Shown here one piece after another: positions 12,201 through 19,069 of a DNA stretch of 64,000 nucleotides; position 1 is the stretch's first letter, and each line of letters starts with the position of its first letter. Below the pieces are notes generated by a model that worked only from the letters and a program-made list of their open reading frames with translations, was not told the DNA's origin and did not search any database. The position numbers and the translations under genes are program-made. Source of the stretch: Bostrychus sinensis (Eukaryota > Chordata > Actinopteri > Gobiiformes > Eleotridae); assembly GCA_020698575.1 (NCBI GenBank), contig CM036245.1:40161093-40225092 (forward strand), in the 5' to 3' direction.

Positions 12201-14312
12201 GCTTTTATGTTTAAAACACTGCATTTCTGTGTAATTACACCTCCAACCTTCAACACAGGGTTAGGAGGTCAAAAGAGACAAATGTAGTCAACACTTTGTT
12301 CTGAGTTGTGTCTGAGTTACCAGATCCAAGCAAACAGTTGTCGGATCCAACTGCGTCAAAATAAGGGAGTTTCCGGATCCTGTTCCAGCAAGATCTGGCT
12401 CAAATTAAGCCCTGGCAAAGACTATAATATCCATACAGGGCCAGCACACACACTCCACACACTTTTAAGCACAACAGCAGCAGAGAACAGTTCTGAACAG
12501 AGCCACTCTCACCTTGGCCAAATATTTTTCCCAGCGGTCTGTCGTCACACTCTTTCCCAGCTTTCTGAGCAGCTTCACATGAAGTTCCACAAGGGGCTTA
12601 GGAACTGGAAGAAACATAACATAAGCTATAAATATAGGCCTTAAAATAGCATAGCATGGGCACGCCCCTAATTAAAGTGCACATGCTGTTTTGTTGCATA
12701 AAACCAAATCCATTTTTAAAGTCACATTTAGGAGCCAAAGAATGTCTGTTAGGTCATCATGATGTTACCTTTTACATCCAGGTCCATGGACAACATATGA
12801 ATCTGTACTTCACACTTAACAGTGACAGTTCTGCTGTAAAACTGTCAAAGCCTTCAGCAGCAGGGAAGCTGTGGCAGAATGCACCCTAAACAGCAAGCTA
12901 CTCGTCAGGGCCAGCCTAAAGGTAAACTAAGTGGCTGCTTAGGGCCCCAGAGCTGCCAGGGGGCAGGAATTGTCAATACACATGTTAAAAAAAAAAAAAA
13001 AAGTAATATAATAAGGAAACTAGTTCAAATGTATATTGTGTATATGAAGAAAACAAAGATATTACCATTTATTATTATGTTTCAAAATTTAATATATTAC
13101 AAATATAATCCATTATTTTACACATAGTCTACCCAGCTAGAATACCTATTAAAATGCACCAGAATACAGAAAATATTGTCTGTTCTACTAAAATTTTCTT
13201 GGGGGAGGACCCCGAGACCTCCGGCTCTATACTGACCAACAGTGAGTGAATGAAGCCAATGACATTCTCAGCTCCTTGAATTGCCCGTTTGCCAGAAACA
13301 TACATCTGGGCTAAAGCCCCCAGCCTCCTCAGTGACACCAGTCTGATGTTGGCAGTGCATGCAGCTAATAACAGCTGTGTCACATTTACGGAATGAGTAA
13401 TAGTCTGCACTGGTGGCACTAATGTGGTGAGGGCCCCAAGTCAGATTCTGCTTAGGGCCCCATGAAGACTTGGGCCGGCCCTGCTACTCGTCCTACACCC
13501 TTACTAATGTATTTTAAGGAATAAACTGAAGGCTAGAATGGAAAAGTTGTACAACTCCAATGCTAGTTAGGCTAGCCACTAGTGGCCAGTACGCATGTGC
13601 AGATGTGTAAACCTCTGAGCCAAGGAGCGAGAAGACGACATCAGAGTGTTGGTTCACATCAGTATGAGACAGAAGAAAGAAAAACCTACTCGTATGTCTC
13701 AGTATCACGCAGTTCCGCTCCTGGCTCCGGGTGGCTGTAGCGTTAAGCCGGGGAAGCTACACCTGATTCCGAGCTAACTGCGCTCATTGCTGCATCATGG
13801 CCCCCAAAACAAGTTATAACCAGTTGTAACGACTTCTCACTGTACTAAAGCCTCAGAGGGTGCAGCACAGACTTGTGTGCATGGTCCACACTGACACATT
13901 TCAAGAGGGGACTAGTTTGTGTTAGCTGGCCGTTGTGTTAAATAATAATAACAGTTTTGCGCACTGTGTTGTCTGCGTGTTTACAGTAAATCTCCGAAAA
14001 GCGCACACGCAGCCCCCCTCGTCACCCTCACATCCCGGTGAGGATGAGGATGGTGCTGATGATGGGAGCGGTGGCGTGGCCCCCTCTTTGGATTTCGAGT
14101 GTCGCAGCTTTCCCACCGCTCCTACTCGGCTCCAGCAGCACTCGCGCGGCGCTCTAACCTGTCGACGTGTCCCGCAAATACGTCTCCATTTGCGGGAAAG
14201 ACATCTCGGGGAGGTCCAGGGCCGCTCCGTACCGCTCGAGGAAGGAGCAAACCACTGCGAAGCTCGGGCACAGCGCGAGACCGGAGCTGCTCAGCGCCGC
14301 CGCAGCAGCCAT
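96..14312 (-). CDS. rsf1: rsf1, remodeling and spacing factor 1 (5' half, gene span)
   Basis: RSF1 is the large, histone-binding partner of the ISWI ATPase SMARCA5 in the RSF chromatin assembly and spacing complex of the nucleus. Nine coding exons read right to left: 14159-14312, 12513-12604, 10617-10709, 10341-10546, 7811-7908, 3011-4049, 2737-2869, 2504-2671 and 96-200. All junctions are GT-AG and the phases join into 696 uninterrupted codons. Family signatures appear in the known order: FAVVCSFLERYG near residue 14, VELHVKLLRKLGKSVT, STWAWELE, YLCECQFDDNLKFK, RLQPIGRD, IPLKKRELKLS, RRSARICRP, and a C4HC3 PHD finger at about 650-695. Human RSF1 is about 1440 residues, so the acidic C-terminal half lies left of the window. 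The large exon is shorter than the mammalian one. Whether this is the rsf1a or rsf1b copy cannot be told. Confidence 0.95.
334..1070. mobile_element. hAT-type non-autonomous element, TSD CTATTTAC
   Basis: The ends are inverted (TAGTTGTGGGACT at left; the right end reads TAGGGCTGGGACT on the other strand). They are flanked by a perfect 8-bp duplication CTATTTAC at 326-333 and 1071-1078. Inside it carries a copy of the CAATTCAATTC interspersed repeat and a block of GTAACGCGTTACT-like inverted motifs. No coding capacity was seen. Confidence 0.8.
385..790 (+). repeat. Interspersed repeat, CAATTCAATTCAGATTTAT family
   Basis: It starts with (CAATT)n, then GATTTATCTGTATAGCCCAG, an AAAGGGCTTCACA block and TCGGTAAGGAAAAACTCCTA. 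Nearly the same sequence recurs at 35092-35620, and partial inverted copies occur at 16030-16300 and 36180-36290. No coding capacity; class not determined. Confidence 0.75.
1587..2387. mobile_element. hAT-type non-autonomous element in rsf1 intron
   Basis: The terminal inverted repeats are CAGAGCCGGCCCT and AGGCCGGCTCTG. The flanking 8-mers are TGCTTTTG and TACTTTTG, a target duplication with one mismatch. It is 801 bp with no convincing coding frame, and sits about 120 bp from rsf1 exon 8. Confidence 0.65.
2504..2671 (-). CDS. rsf1: rsf1 coding exon 8 (first part of PHD finger)
   Basis: This 168-bp exon, phase 0 at both ends, has acceptor GTGTTCAG|. It encodes GRPRWTTPRSKRHK, an acidic linker with EEKESES, and then CTQCGLPNHPEL, which carries the first zinc-ligand pair of the PHD finger. 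The donor CTG|GTAGCA is weak but gives an exact join to the rest of the finger at 96-200. The intron beyond it holds a hAT-type element (1587-2387) and a transposon nest. Confidence 0.9.
2737..2869 (-). CDS. rsf1: rsf1 coding exon 7
   Basis: This 133-bp exon has acceptor AACTGCAG| and donor CTGCGG|GTAAGG. It encodes RPSSKAAESQKKKVGQRN through KRGRAVGQSRKLR (residues 561-605), a basic stretch that continues the RRSxRIxRP motif begun in exon 6. It enters in phase 2 and leaves in phase 0. Confidence 0.9.
3011..4049 (-). CDS. rsf1: rsf1 coding exon 6 (large internal exon)
   Basis: This 1039-bp exon encodes residues 215-561, a low-complexity, probably disordered segment rich in Ser, Glu, Lys and Gln. 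Conserved islands are IPLKKRELKLS near its middle, QKEGIRLKIKIPPHRR, and the terminal RRSARICR. The acceptor is TTGTTGCAG| at 4050-4051 and the donor is TGCAG|GTGGGT at 3009-3010. The frame stays open leftward beyond the acceptor, but those extra residues (rich in Trp and Val) are intron. The exon is much shorter than the human counterpart, and the difference lies in the poorly conserved part. Confidence 0.93.
4050..5334. other. rsf1 intron sequence, nothing recognised
   Basis: This is the right part of the exon 6 side of the intron between exons 5 and 6. I see no conserved coding pattern or clear repeat borders; short open frames here lack family resemblance. Confidence 0.5.
5335..6487 (+). 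mobile_element. Degenerate Tc1-like transposon, about 1.15 kb
   Basis: Inverted ends of roughly 190 bp are visible (CAGTTAAGTCCATAAGTATT at left; its complement near 6465-6485). The plus strand carries a ruined transposase: the second catalytic Asp block survives as DSDPKHTAKATQE near 5948, and SPDLSLI near 6030 replaces the expected SPDLNPIE, so the catalytic Glu region is lost. Left flank TA; right end slightly eroded. Confidence 0.8.
6488..7810. other. rsf1 intron sequence, nothing recognised
   Basis: AT-rich intron DNA. The stretch around 7380-7440 (TGAATAAAGCCCCTTATT) resembles a decayed polyadenylated insert, but borders cannot be drawn. Confidence 0.4.
7811..7908 (-). CDS. rsf1: rsf1 coding exon 5
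   Basis: This 98-bp exon has acceptor CTCTTAG| and donor TTTAG|GTATAC. It encodes RSRSDLAGALELLKAQGDP and then a serine- and alanine-rich stretch ending SRGASPTL (residues 182-214). It matches the end of the RSF1 N-terminal domain (LALLKAQ region). Entry phase 2 and exit phase 1 fit both neighbours. Confidence 0.9.
8391..9516 (-). mobile_element. Tc1-like transposon with long TIRs, internally deleted
   Basis: Near-perfect inverted repeats of about 205 bp (CAGTGGGGCAAAAAAGTATT at each end) are flanked by TA on both sides (8389-8390 and 9517-9518). The minus strand begins a transposase with MAKTKELSKDTRNKIVDLHQ and a helix-turn-helix (IGKQLGVKKSTVGAI, 9149 leftward). It then jumps to the C-terminal part (SQSPDLNPIENLWG-type region near 8790). 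The middle, with the first catalytic Asp, is missing, so the copy cannot encode a working enzyme. The ends differ by only a few bases, suggesting recent insertion. Confidence 0.88.
9830..9957 (-). repeat. SINE fragment, inverted relative to 9533-9580
   Basis: Read on the minus strand it starts GGTGACAGTGGCGCAGACAG and continues through GGTTGGCAGTTTGATTCCCA (B-box-like) to TCCTTGGGCAAGACACCTCA. The block from CTCTAACCAAAGGGTTGGCA to GACCCAG also occurs in the opposite orientation at 9540-9582, making an inverted repeat. Confidence 0.55.
10037..10245 (+). repeat. tRNA-derived SINE
   Basis: The head AGTAGCTCAGTTGGTAGAAC is a polymerase III A-box type sequence and GGTTGGTGGTTCAGACCC a B-box type. 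They are followed by a TCCTTGGGCACGACACTTAA body and a tail (GAGTGCCCATGGAGGTAGAA) shared with copies at 39887-40118 and 56310-56430. It lies in the rsf1 intron near exon 4. Confidence 0.65.
10341..10546 (-). CDS. rsf1: rsf1 coding exon 4 (N-terminal conserved domain)
   Basis: This 206-bp exon runs from CTCCCAG| to GTCAG|GTAACC. It encodes YLCECQFDDNLKFKMAIN, RLQPIGRDRQGLMYWLQLDQ and EEQDDLDGSTWRCIVR (residues 114-182). This is the most conserved block of RSF1 outside the PHD finger and settles the gene identity. It leaves in phase 2. Confidence 0.95.
10617..10709 (-). CDS. rsf1: rsf1 coding exon 3
   Basis: This 93-bp exon, phase 0 at both ends, runs from TTTTGCAG| to CTGAAA|GTATGT. It encodes VCQELNSTWAWELEQRGY and continues to EMTMECKSSILK (residues 83-113), part of the conserved N-terminal helical domain. 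Only 70 bp of intron separates it from exon 4. Confidence 0.94.
10745..10870 (+). repeat. Short interspersed repeat, TTTATTGTCACATG type
   Basis: A degenerate GATATAA/ATAATAATAAG run leads into TTTATTGTCACATGCACAGA and a GC-richer tail. It resembles a common dispersed repeat of teleost genomes. Borders are approximate; class not determined. Confidence 0.4.
10953..12414. mobile_element. hAT-type non-autonomous element, 1.46 kb, TSD GCAAAGAC
   Basis: Perfect 14-bp inverted ends CAGGGCTTAATTTG and CAAATTAAGCCCTG are flanked by a perfect 8-bp duplication GCAAAGAC (10945-10952 and 12415-12422). No transposase frame was recognised inside. It fills most of the rsf1 intron between exons 2 and 3 and ends about 100 bp from exon 2. 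Confidence 0.88.
12513..12604 (-). CDS. rsf1: rsf1 coding exon 2
   Basis: This 92-bp exon runs from CTTCCAG| to CCAAG|GTGAGAG and encodes VPKPLVELHVKLLRKLG and then KSVTTDRWEKYLAK (residues 52-82), near-identical to RSF1 of other vertebrates. It enters in phase 1 and leaves in phase 0. It is boxed in between two hAT-type insertions, about 100 bp from one and 300 bp from the other. Confidence 0.94.
12906..13483. mobile_element. hAT-type non-autonomous element, 578 bp, TSD CTACTCGT
   Basis: The inverted ends are CAGGGCCAGCCTAAA and GACTTGGGCCGGCCCTG. The 8-bp target duplication CTACTCGT is perfect (12898-12905 and 13484-13491). No coding capacity. It lies in rsf1 intron 1. Confidence 0.87.
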
Positions 14313-14430
14313 GTTTCCAGGCGGAGAGGACCAGGAGGAGGGCCCGCTGCTGGATGCGACGGCGTCCACCAATCAGATGAATGGAGTCAGGATTTACCGG
14401 CGTCAAGTCAGTGGCATCCACGTGGCAACA
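13980..14430. promoter_or_regulatory. GC-rich promoter region of rsf1
   Basis: This is the one clearly GC- and CpG-rich stretch in the left half of the window. It covers the rsf1 start codon and first donor site, as expected for a broadly expressed vertebrate gene. No TATA box was evident. Plus-strand open frames here mirror exon 1 and are not called as a gene. Confidence 0.6.
14159..14312 (-). CDS. rsf1: rsf1 coding exon 1 (start codon)
   Basis: The ATG at 14310-14312 has a good context (AAACATGG) and begins an alanine-rich start followed by CPSFAVVCSFLERYG, matching the N-terminus of vertebrate RSF1. The same frame stays open upstream, but only from a TTG at 14372, so the internal ATG was chosen. 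The exon ends at ACAG|GTTAGA in phase 1 after residue 51. It lies within GC-rich DNA. Confidence 0.93.
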
Positions 14431-14559
14431 GCTACTTCCGGTTGGATGTAAATAAATCTAAAGAGAATAAATTGAATACTTTTTTTTAGAATAAATCATA
14501 ACAATGACCCATATAGCCTACTGTGTCCTCACGTAATTAACCTGGTGGACTGTTATCAA

Positions 14560-15772
14560 CGGTGGCCCAGAAGGGCAAGTCACACCAAAAAAATCAAAAA
14601 CAGGCAAACAAGAACAGAAACACACACAAATTCGGAAACATGCACACAAATTTAAAAAAGAAATTTGGAGAGACACACACATTCAGAAATGTGCACAAAT
14701 TTAAAAACATGCACACAAATTCAGAAACATGCACACACATTCAGAAACACGCAAAATTTGAAAACACACACAAATACAAAAACATGCACACAAATTCGGA
14801 AACATGTTCACAAATTTAAAAACACAAACACACATTTGAAAATACACACACAAATTAGAAAAATCACACATATTTGAAAACACGCACACAAATCTGGAAA
14901 CACTACAAGCAAAAACTAAAACACTACAGCAAATCAGATTATGGAAAGGATAGGATCTTCTTCCAAATTTGTCTGCGTATTTCTGAATTTGTGTGCATGT
15001 TTTTGTATTTGTGTGCATGTTTTCATATTTGTGTGCATGTTTTTATATTTGTGTGTGTGTGTTTCCAAATTTGTCTGCATGTTTTCATTAGTGGTGGGAC
15101 TCGATTAAAAAAATTAATCTAATTAATTACAGGTTTTGTAATCGCGATTAATCGCATTTTTATCAAATAGCAATATTTATATGTCAGAGAAACAATATAG
15201 GAGCTTATTTTTATGTTCTGCCATATTTTAACTTTATTTCAAACTAACACCAAACAGGTCAGTATTTAGAGTTTGTGCATCCACCTCTGCCTCTGAGCAC
15301 GTCCTCCTCTGTGCTCCGCATGTGACCTCCTCGTGGACCTGTCCTCTCTCCTTCGCATCTGAACCAAACAGACTGCTGTCTCCTGTGTGCGTCAGTCAGC
15401 TGTGAGGACGATCAGAGAGACGATGAGCGGCGCCTTGAAGCAGCGAGTTTGAAAGTGAAAGAAAAGTGGCACTGGTTGCACAGAAGAGGCCGACCTCGAC
15501 CCCGCAGTTACCTGTCGTGCACTCATATAGGCACATTATAAAAACTGTTCACAGCTGAAATCCACTCACATTTGGTGTTTTGGCCAGCGTGGATGTCCAT
15601 CCCTGGTTGCTGTGTGCCAGAAACTGGTCACTGAGAAATGTGCCACAAGTTTTAACGCGATAATTTCTAGTTTTTAGTCCCAAGTGAGTGTGTTTCCAAA
15701 CGTATGTGCCTGTTTTTCTATTTTTGTGTGTGTTATTAATTGTGTTGGTGTGACTTGTCCTTCAGAACCACT
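14560..15772. mobile_element. Foldback-like element with minisatellite arms
   Basis: The ends form an inverted repeat: GTGGCCCAGAAGGGCAAGTC at left and the complement of GACTTGTCCTTCAGAACCAC at right. Inside, a degenerate repeat of about 20 bp (CACACAAATTCAGAAACATG-like) covers 14620-14905, and its complement (GAATTTGTGTGCATGTTTTT-like) covers 14970-15085. A second insertion at about 15088-15690 sits in the right arm. No transposase was seen. It starts about 250 bp upstream of the rsf1 start codon. Confidence 0.65.
15088..15690. mobile_element. hAT-type insertion, relative of 334-1070
   Basis: It begins TAGTGGTGGGACTCGATTAA and shares AATTAATCTAATTAATTACAG and GGTCACTGAGAAATGT with the element at 334-1070. 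The right end is near TTTTTAGTCCCAAGTG. I could not define a clear target duplication. Confidence 0.6.
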
Positions 15773-17160
15773 GTAGTTCTCCCTCTTCGGTGAGGAGAGG
15801 TGTGATCAGAGAGGAGACACACAGGGGACATGAACGCGAGTGGAGAGGTGTGATCAGAGAGAGATTTCTCAAAATCCCACACGGAACCCCAACAACACAA
15901 CTTTCCTCTATTCAAAAGACTGTGTTATATTTTTCTCTATATATTTCTATAATCCTTACAGAAAACACTGACTGTTTGCTAAAAATAGTTTTAAAGTAAT
16001 ATTTTTGACAAATATATACAGTAACTGTACTTCATTTCCCTGAATCCTTACAGACCTATGATCCTATAGATGAGCTAATGGACTAACAGTTCTAGACATG
16101 TGTTGCCTATGCCTATGTCTAAGGACAGGAATGTCCTGGGTCTGTTTAGTTTTTTAGTTTTAGTAATCAATACAAAACAATAACTACATTGTTATTGTTT
16201 TGTATTGATTGTGTGTTATGTCTGATTGTTCATGTTTAATTAATTGTGTGTGAAGCCCTTTGAGGCGACTGTAAAACTGAATTAAATTGAATATTTTTAT
16301 GTTTAGATTTAGTTAAACCCCCAGGAGGCAGGTTCTCCTTCACTTACAGTAGGCTACACGTGCAACTAAAAAGTCCAACTCATTTAGTTGCAGTAGCCTG
16401 AAACAGGTATATAGAGTGAAATATTTCACTTCTTTTAAAGAAGAAAGATGGCCTTCATGTGTGTTATTTAGACAGAAGCTCTGTGCACAGCCTTCAAATC
16501 ATAACAATGATGTGTTTTGTGTGCATGTGCCGGAGAGCACATGGTTGTGCCGCAAAAAGGATCAGGACAAAAGCTTTGTACTGACACAGCAGAAGAGAGG
16601 TGCATCTTAGGCTACATTTAACATTAGAATATTGAATAGAAGTAATTATTTTTGTATTCAGTAGTTCAATTCAAAAAGTGACCCTCATATATAAGTCTGT
16701 AATTTCAGTCTATGCAGAGTAAACTATTTCAAGTTTTATTATTTAAATTTTTTATGTATCTTGCTTACAGGTAATAAAAAACTAAATTATGTGAGGTTCT
16801 GAAAAGTAAATTCTGAGAAGGTTTGATATGAAGGATGAATCTCTTCCATGAGATGAAAGACGGTGACAGTTTCTCTGGTGATTTTTTGGACAAGCAGCTT
16901 ATATTTTGCTAGGCCTTTACACCCATAGACTGAGGCGGTGAGGTGTTGTTTTTTCGTTGTTTTGTTTTGTTTGTTTGTTTGTTCTGTCATAACTTCCACA
17001 ACGCGTGACATTAATGAATGCTGCTGAACCATTATAGAACTAGCCGAGGTGTATGTACATCCATGTGGAACTTTCACTGCTACCAAACCAACTGCACAAC
17101 TTGCACGCCCTCTACTGGAACAGCGGTGTAATGGTGACACACAGAGCAGACGTCCTCTGT
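15773..17160. other. Intergenic; partial repeat copy at 16030-16300
   Basis: No gene seen. Bases 16030-16300 are an inverted, partial copy of the repeat at 385-790 (GATCCTATAGATGAGCTAAT, GAAGCCCTTTGAGGCGACT). The minus-strand frame at 16787-17140 was examined as an exon, but its acceptor side is purine-rich and unconvincing. Confidence 0.45.
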
Positions 17161-17165
17161 TGTTA

Positions 17166-17395
17166 GCAGCACGGTGGCACAGTGGCTAGCGCTCCTACCT
17201 CACAGCACGAAGGGCCCGGGTACGATTTCCGGGTGGGGGCCTTTCTGTGTGCAGTTTGTAGGTTTCCCCTACCACTAAAAACATGTACAACGGGGTCCTC
17301 CATGGGGCCAGGACTCCCCTGCAGGAGGTTCTGAGTCTCAGTGGGTCTTAAATAAAAATTACCTTATGGATTTTCTGGAACAAATAAAGAGTTGT
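17166..17395 (+). repeat. SINE, CACGGTGGCACAGTGG type
   Basis: The head GCACGGTGGCACAGTGGCTA, CCTACCTCACAGCACGAAGG and GGGTACGATTTCCGGGTGGG match the tRNA-like head of a SINE common in fish, followed by GTGTGCAGTTTGTAGGTTTCC and an AAATAAAAATTA tail. A truncated relative is at 58800-58985. Confidence 0.7.
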
Positions 17396-18048
17396 GTTTC
17401 ATGAGCTTTTTCAATTTGACAATTAGAGGCTATGTGATGTGTTATTGTTAGCATTTGACATTGCTATGACTGAAAACAACTTAAGTTCACCCACCACTGC
17501 AAATGAAGCCATAGAGTTGTATTTATTTCTGAGCACATGCTGTACATACATAATCTATAAAACATTATCACATTTGGATTTCACAAGTGATTGTTTGGAT
17601 TATTTAACAATACATATTTTCTTGCTTTGATGGACATGATAACTGCATCTGTCTAAAACAAACAGTGATGGAGCAAAGCTTGTGGTTTTTAGGCCAAACT
17701 ATGGACATAATGCAGTACTTGTTGCGTTAGTGTAGGTATGTCTTTTATTGTACCTTAAGAAGGGCATTTTGTACTCGCTTTTTTATTCCTAATACATTAT
17801 CAAAAAAAGATAACTTGTCTGTCTTGTGTTTTTTGTATTTGTTTATGAGTTAATTAATGTTACATAGATTTTTAGACACCAAAGAAATGAGCTTGCAATA
17901 AAAAAGAATGATAGAAATGATTTTGAAAAAAATCTGGTACTTGTACACAACTACATCAATATTTTAAGAAACACTTTTTATTTCATAATATAACAGAATT
18001 TATTTTGAATAAAACACCAAAATGTGGTTACACCCCTGGGCTGGTGCT

Positions 18049-18116
18049 AAAGGAAAAGGGTCTTCATCTCTTGGTGGCCTGGTGACCTCACCTCTGTTCT
18101 CTTCTGCTCTGGTTCT
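18049..18116 (-). CDS. Candidate last exon of an unidentified small gene
   Basis: After acceptor CTGTCTCCAG| the minus strand reads REPEQKRTEVRSPGHQEMKT and LFL, then TAG at 18049-18051. AATAAA occurs on the minus strand at 18001-18006 and 17977-17982, 43-75 bp past the stop. The phase fits the donor at 18519. The protein is not recognised, and the join could be chance. Confidence 0.3.
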
Positions 18117-18165
18117 CTGGAGACAGGGTTTGTCACAGAACAAAGCCTTTTAAACAATCTAGATC

Positions 18166-18466
18166 AGTGATTCTCAAACTTTTTACTCCAAGTACTACCT
18201 CAGAACATTTGGCCATGTTATTGGGACAAAATAAGCCTAAATCTTGCCTAAACTGGGACGAACCCAGGTCTAAACCAGTACAATCCCCATCACTAAACCA
18301 AGTCTAAACCAGGACAAAACTGGGACCAAACCAGGACCCCCAACTTAAGCAGGACTAAAACAGGAACCACTGGCTTTAAATAAATACTAAATCAAGGCTT
18401 CAATTGCAAACAACTTCCCCGTGCCACTAGAAGCAGCCTGCATACCACAGCTTGAGAACCACTGCT
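18166..18466. mobile_element. Short hAT-like non-autonomous element
   Basis: The inverted ends are CAGTGATTCTCAAAC and GCTTGAGAACCACTG. The interior is a run of AAACCAGGACTAAA-type words. The flanking 8-mers match poorly, so the class is inferred from the ends only. Confidence 0.45.
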
Positions 18467-18518
18467 CTATAGCAAATAAAACAGTAAAAAGTCTACTGTT
18501 AGCTCAAAACACATTTAC

Positions 18519-18616
18519 CTGTGAGCTAGCAGGTACATGAAGGAACAGAAGGTACAGGCCAAACCTGCAGCCGAACCCAGACACAAGGACTGAGAGGACG
18601 CAACCACAGGCAGCAA
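18519..18616 (-). CDS. Candidate exon with a hydrophobic segment, unidentified gene
   Basis: Between CCCAG| (or GTAG| six bases earlier) and CTCACAG|GTAAAT lies an open frame reading LLPVVASSQSLCLGSAAGLA followed by CTFCSFMYLLAH, a plausible membrane helix. It leaves in phase 2, which fits the exon at 18049-18116. Upstream exons were not established; the duplicated blocks at 19070 and 20010 each contain an ATG-started frame MAPVCTNVRRTW that could belong. Identity unknown. Confidence 0.33.
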
Positions 18617-19069
18617 CTGGGTCTACATGAGACAAAAGCATACACACAAGTGTACACAAACAAAATGATGTATGATATATGAGAGGAATATTAAGTGTGA
18701 CAGTAATGAGGCTTTGGTTTTACACTTGCGCAACCCTCTCCATTTATCCAGACTGGGGACTGGCACAAAGGGGACACACTTGTGACTCTTTGTGGCTGGA
18801 CTAAACCCACCTATAGTGAAAAGCAGTTTGAGAGTTAGTAGTTAGTAAGAGAGCATGCACAAAGAGCATTACATTTACAACACACAGCAATGCAATAACT
18901 TTTGTCATCTCATGTTCATTTTATAGTTAGCAAAATTAGTAAAAATTGGCAGCAGTTGCTGCAGATTAGCTGTTTAGCATTAGCTCAAACATGTTCTGGA
19001 GATTTTTAGCAAGATGTTTCTATTCAACCAGTTTAAAGACTACAGCAAAAAATACTAAGTGTTTGGTGT

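Noticed and set aside
14310..14372. Earlier rsf1 start at 14372
   Set aside because: The codon there is TTG; the ATG at 14312 has a good context and matches the family start.
13935..14489. 184-residue plus-strand open frame, possible divergent gene
   Set aside because: It is the mirror of rsf1 exon 1 in GC-rich DNA, Arg/Pro/Ser-rich, with no conserved pattern.
14620..15085. CRISPR-like regular repeats
   Set aside because: The repeats are degenerate, lack unique spacers and form inverted arms; the genome is a vertebrate.
14562..15122. Repetitive Asn/His/Thr/Cys-rich proteins on both strands
   Set aside because: These are translations of the minisatellite arms and not genes.
16787..17140. 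Possible minus-strand exon (117-residue frame)
   Set aside because: The acceptor side is purine-rich, codon content is unremarkable, and no partner exon was found.
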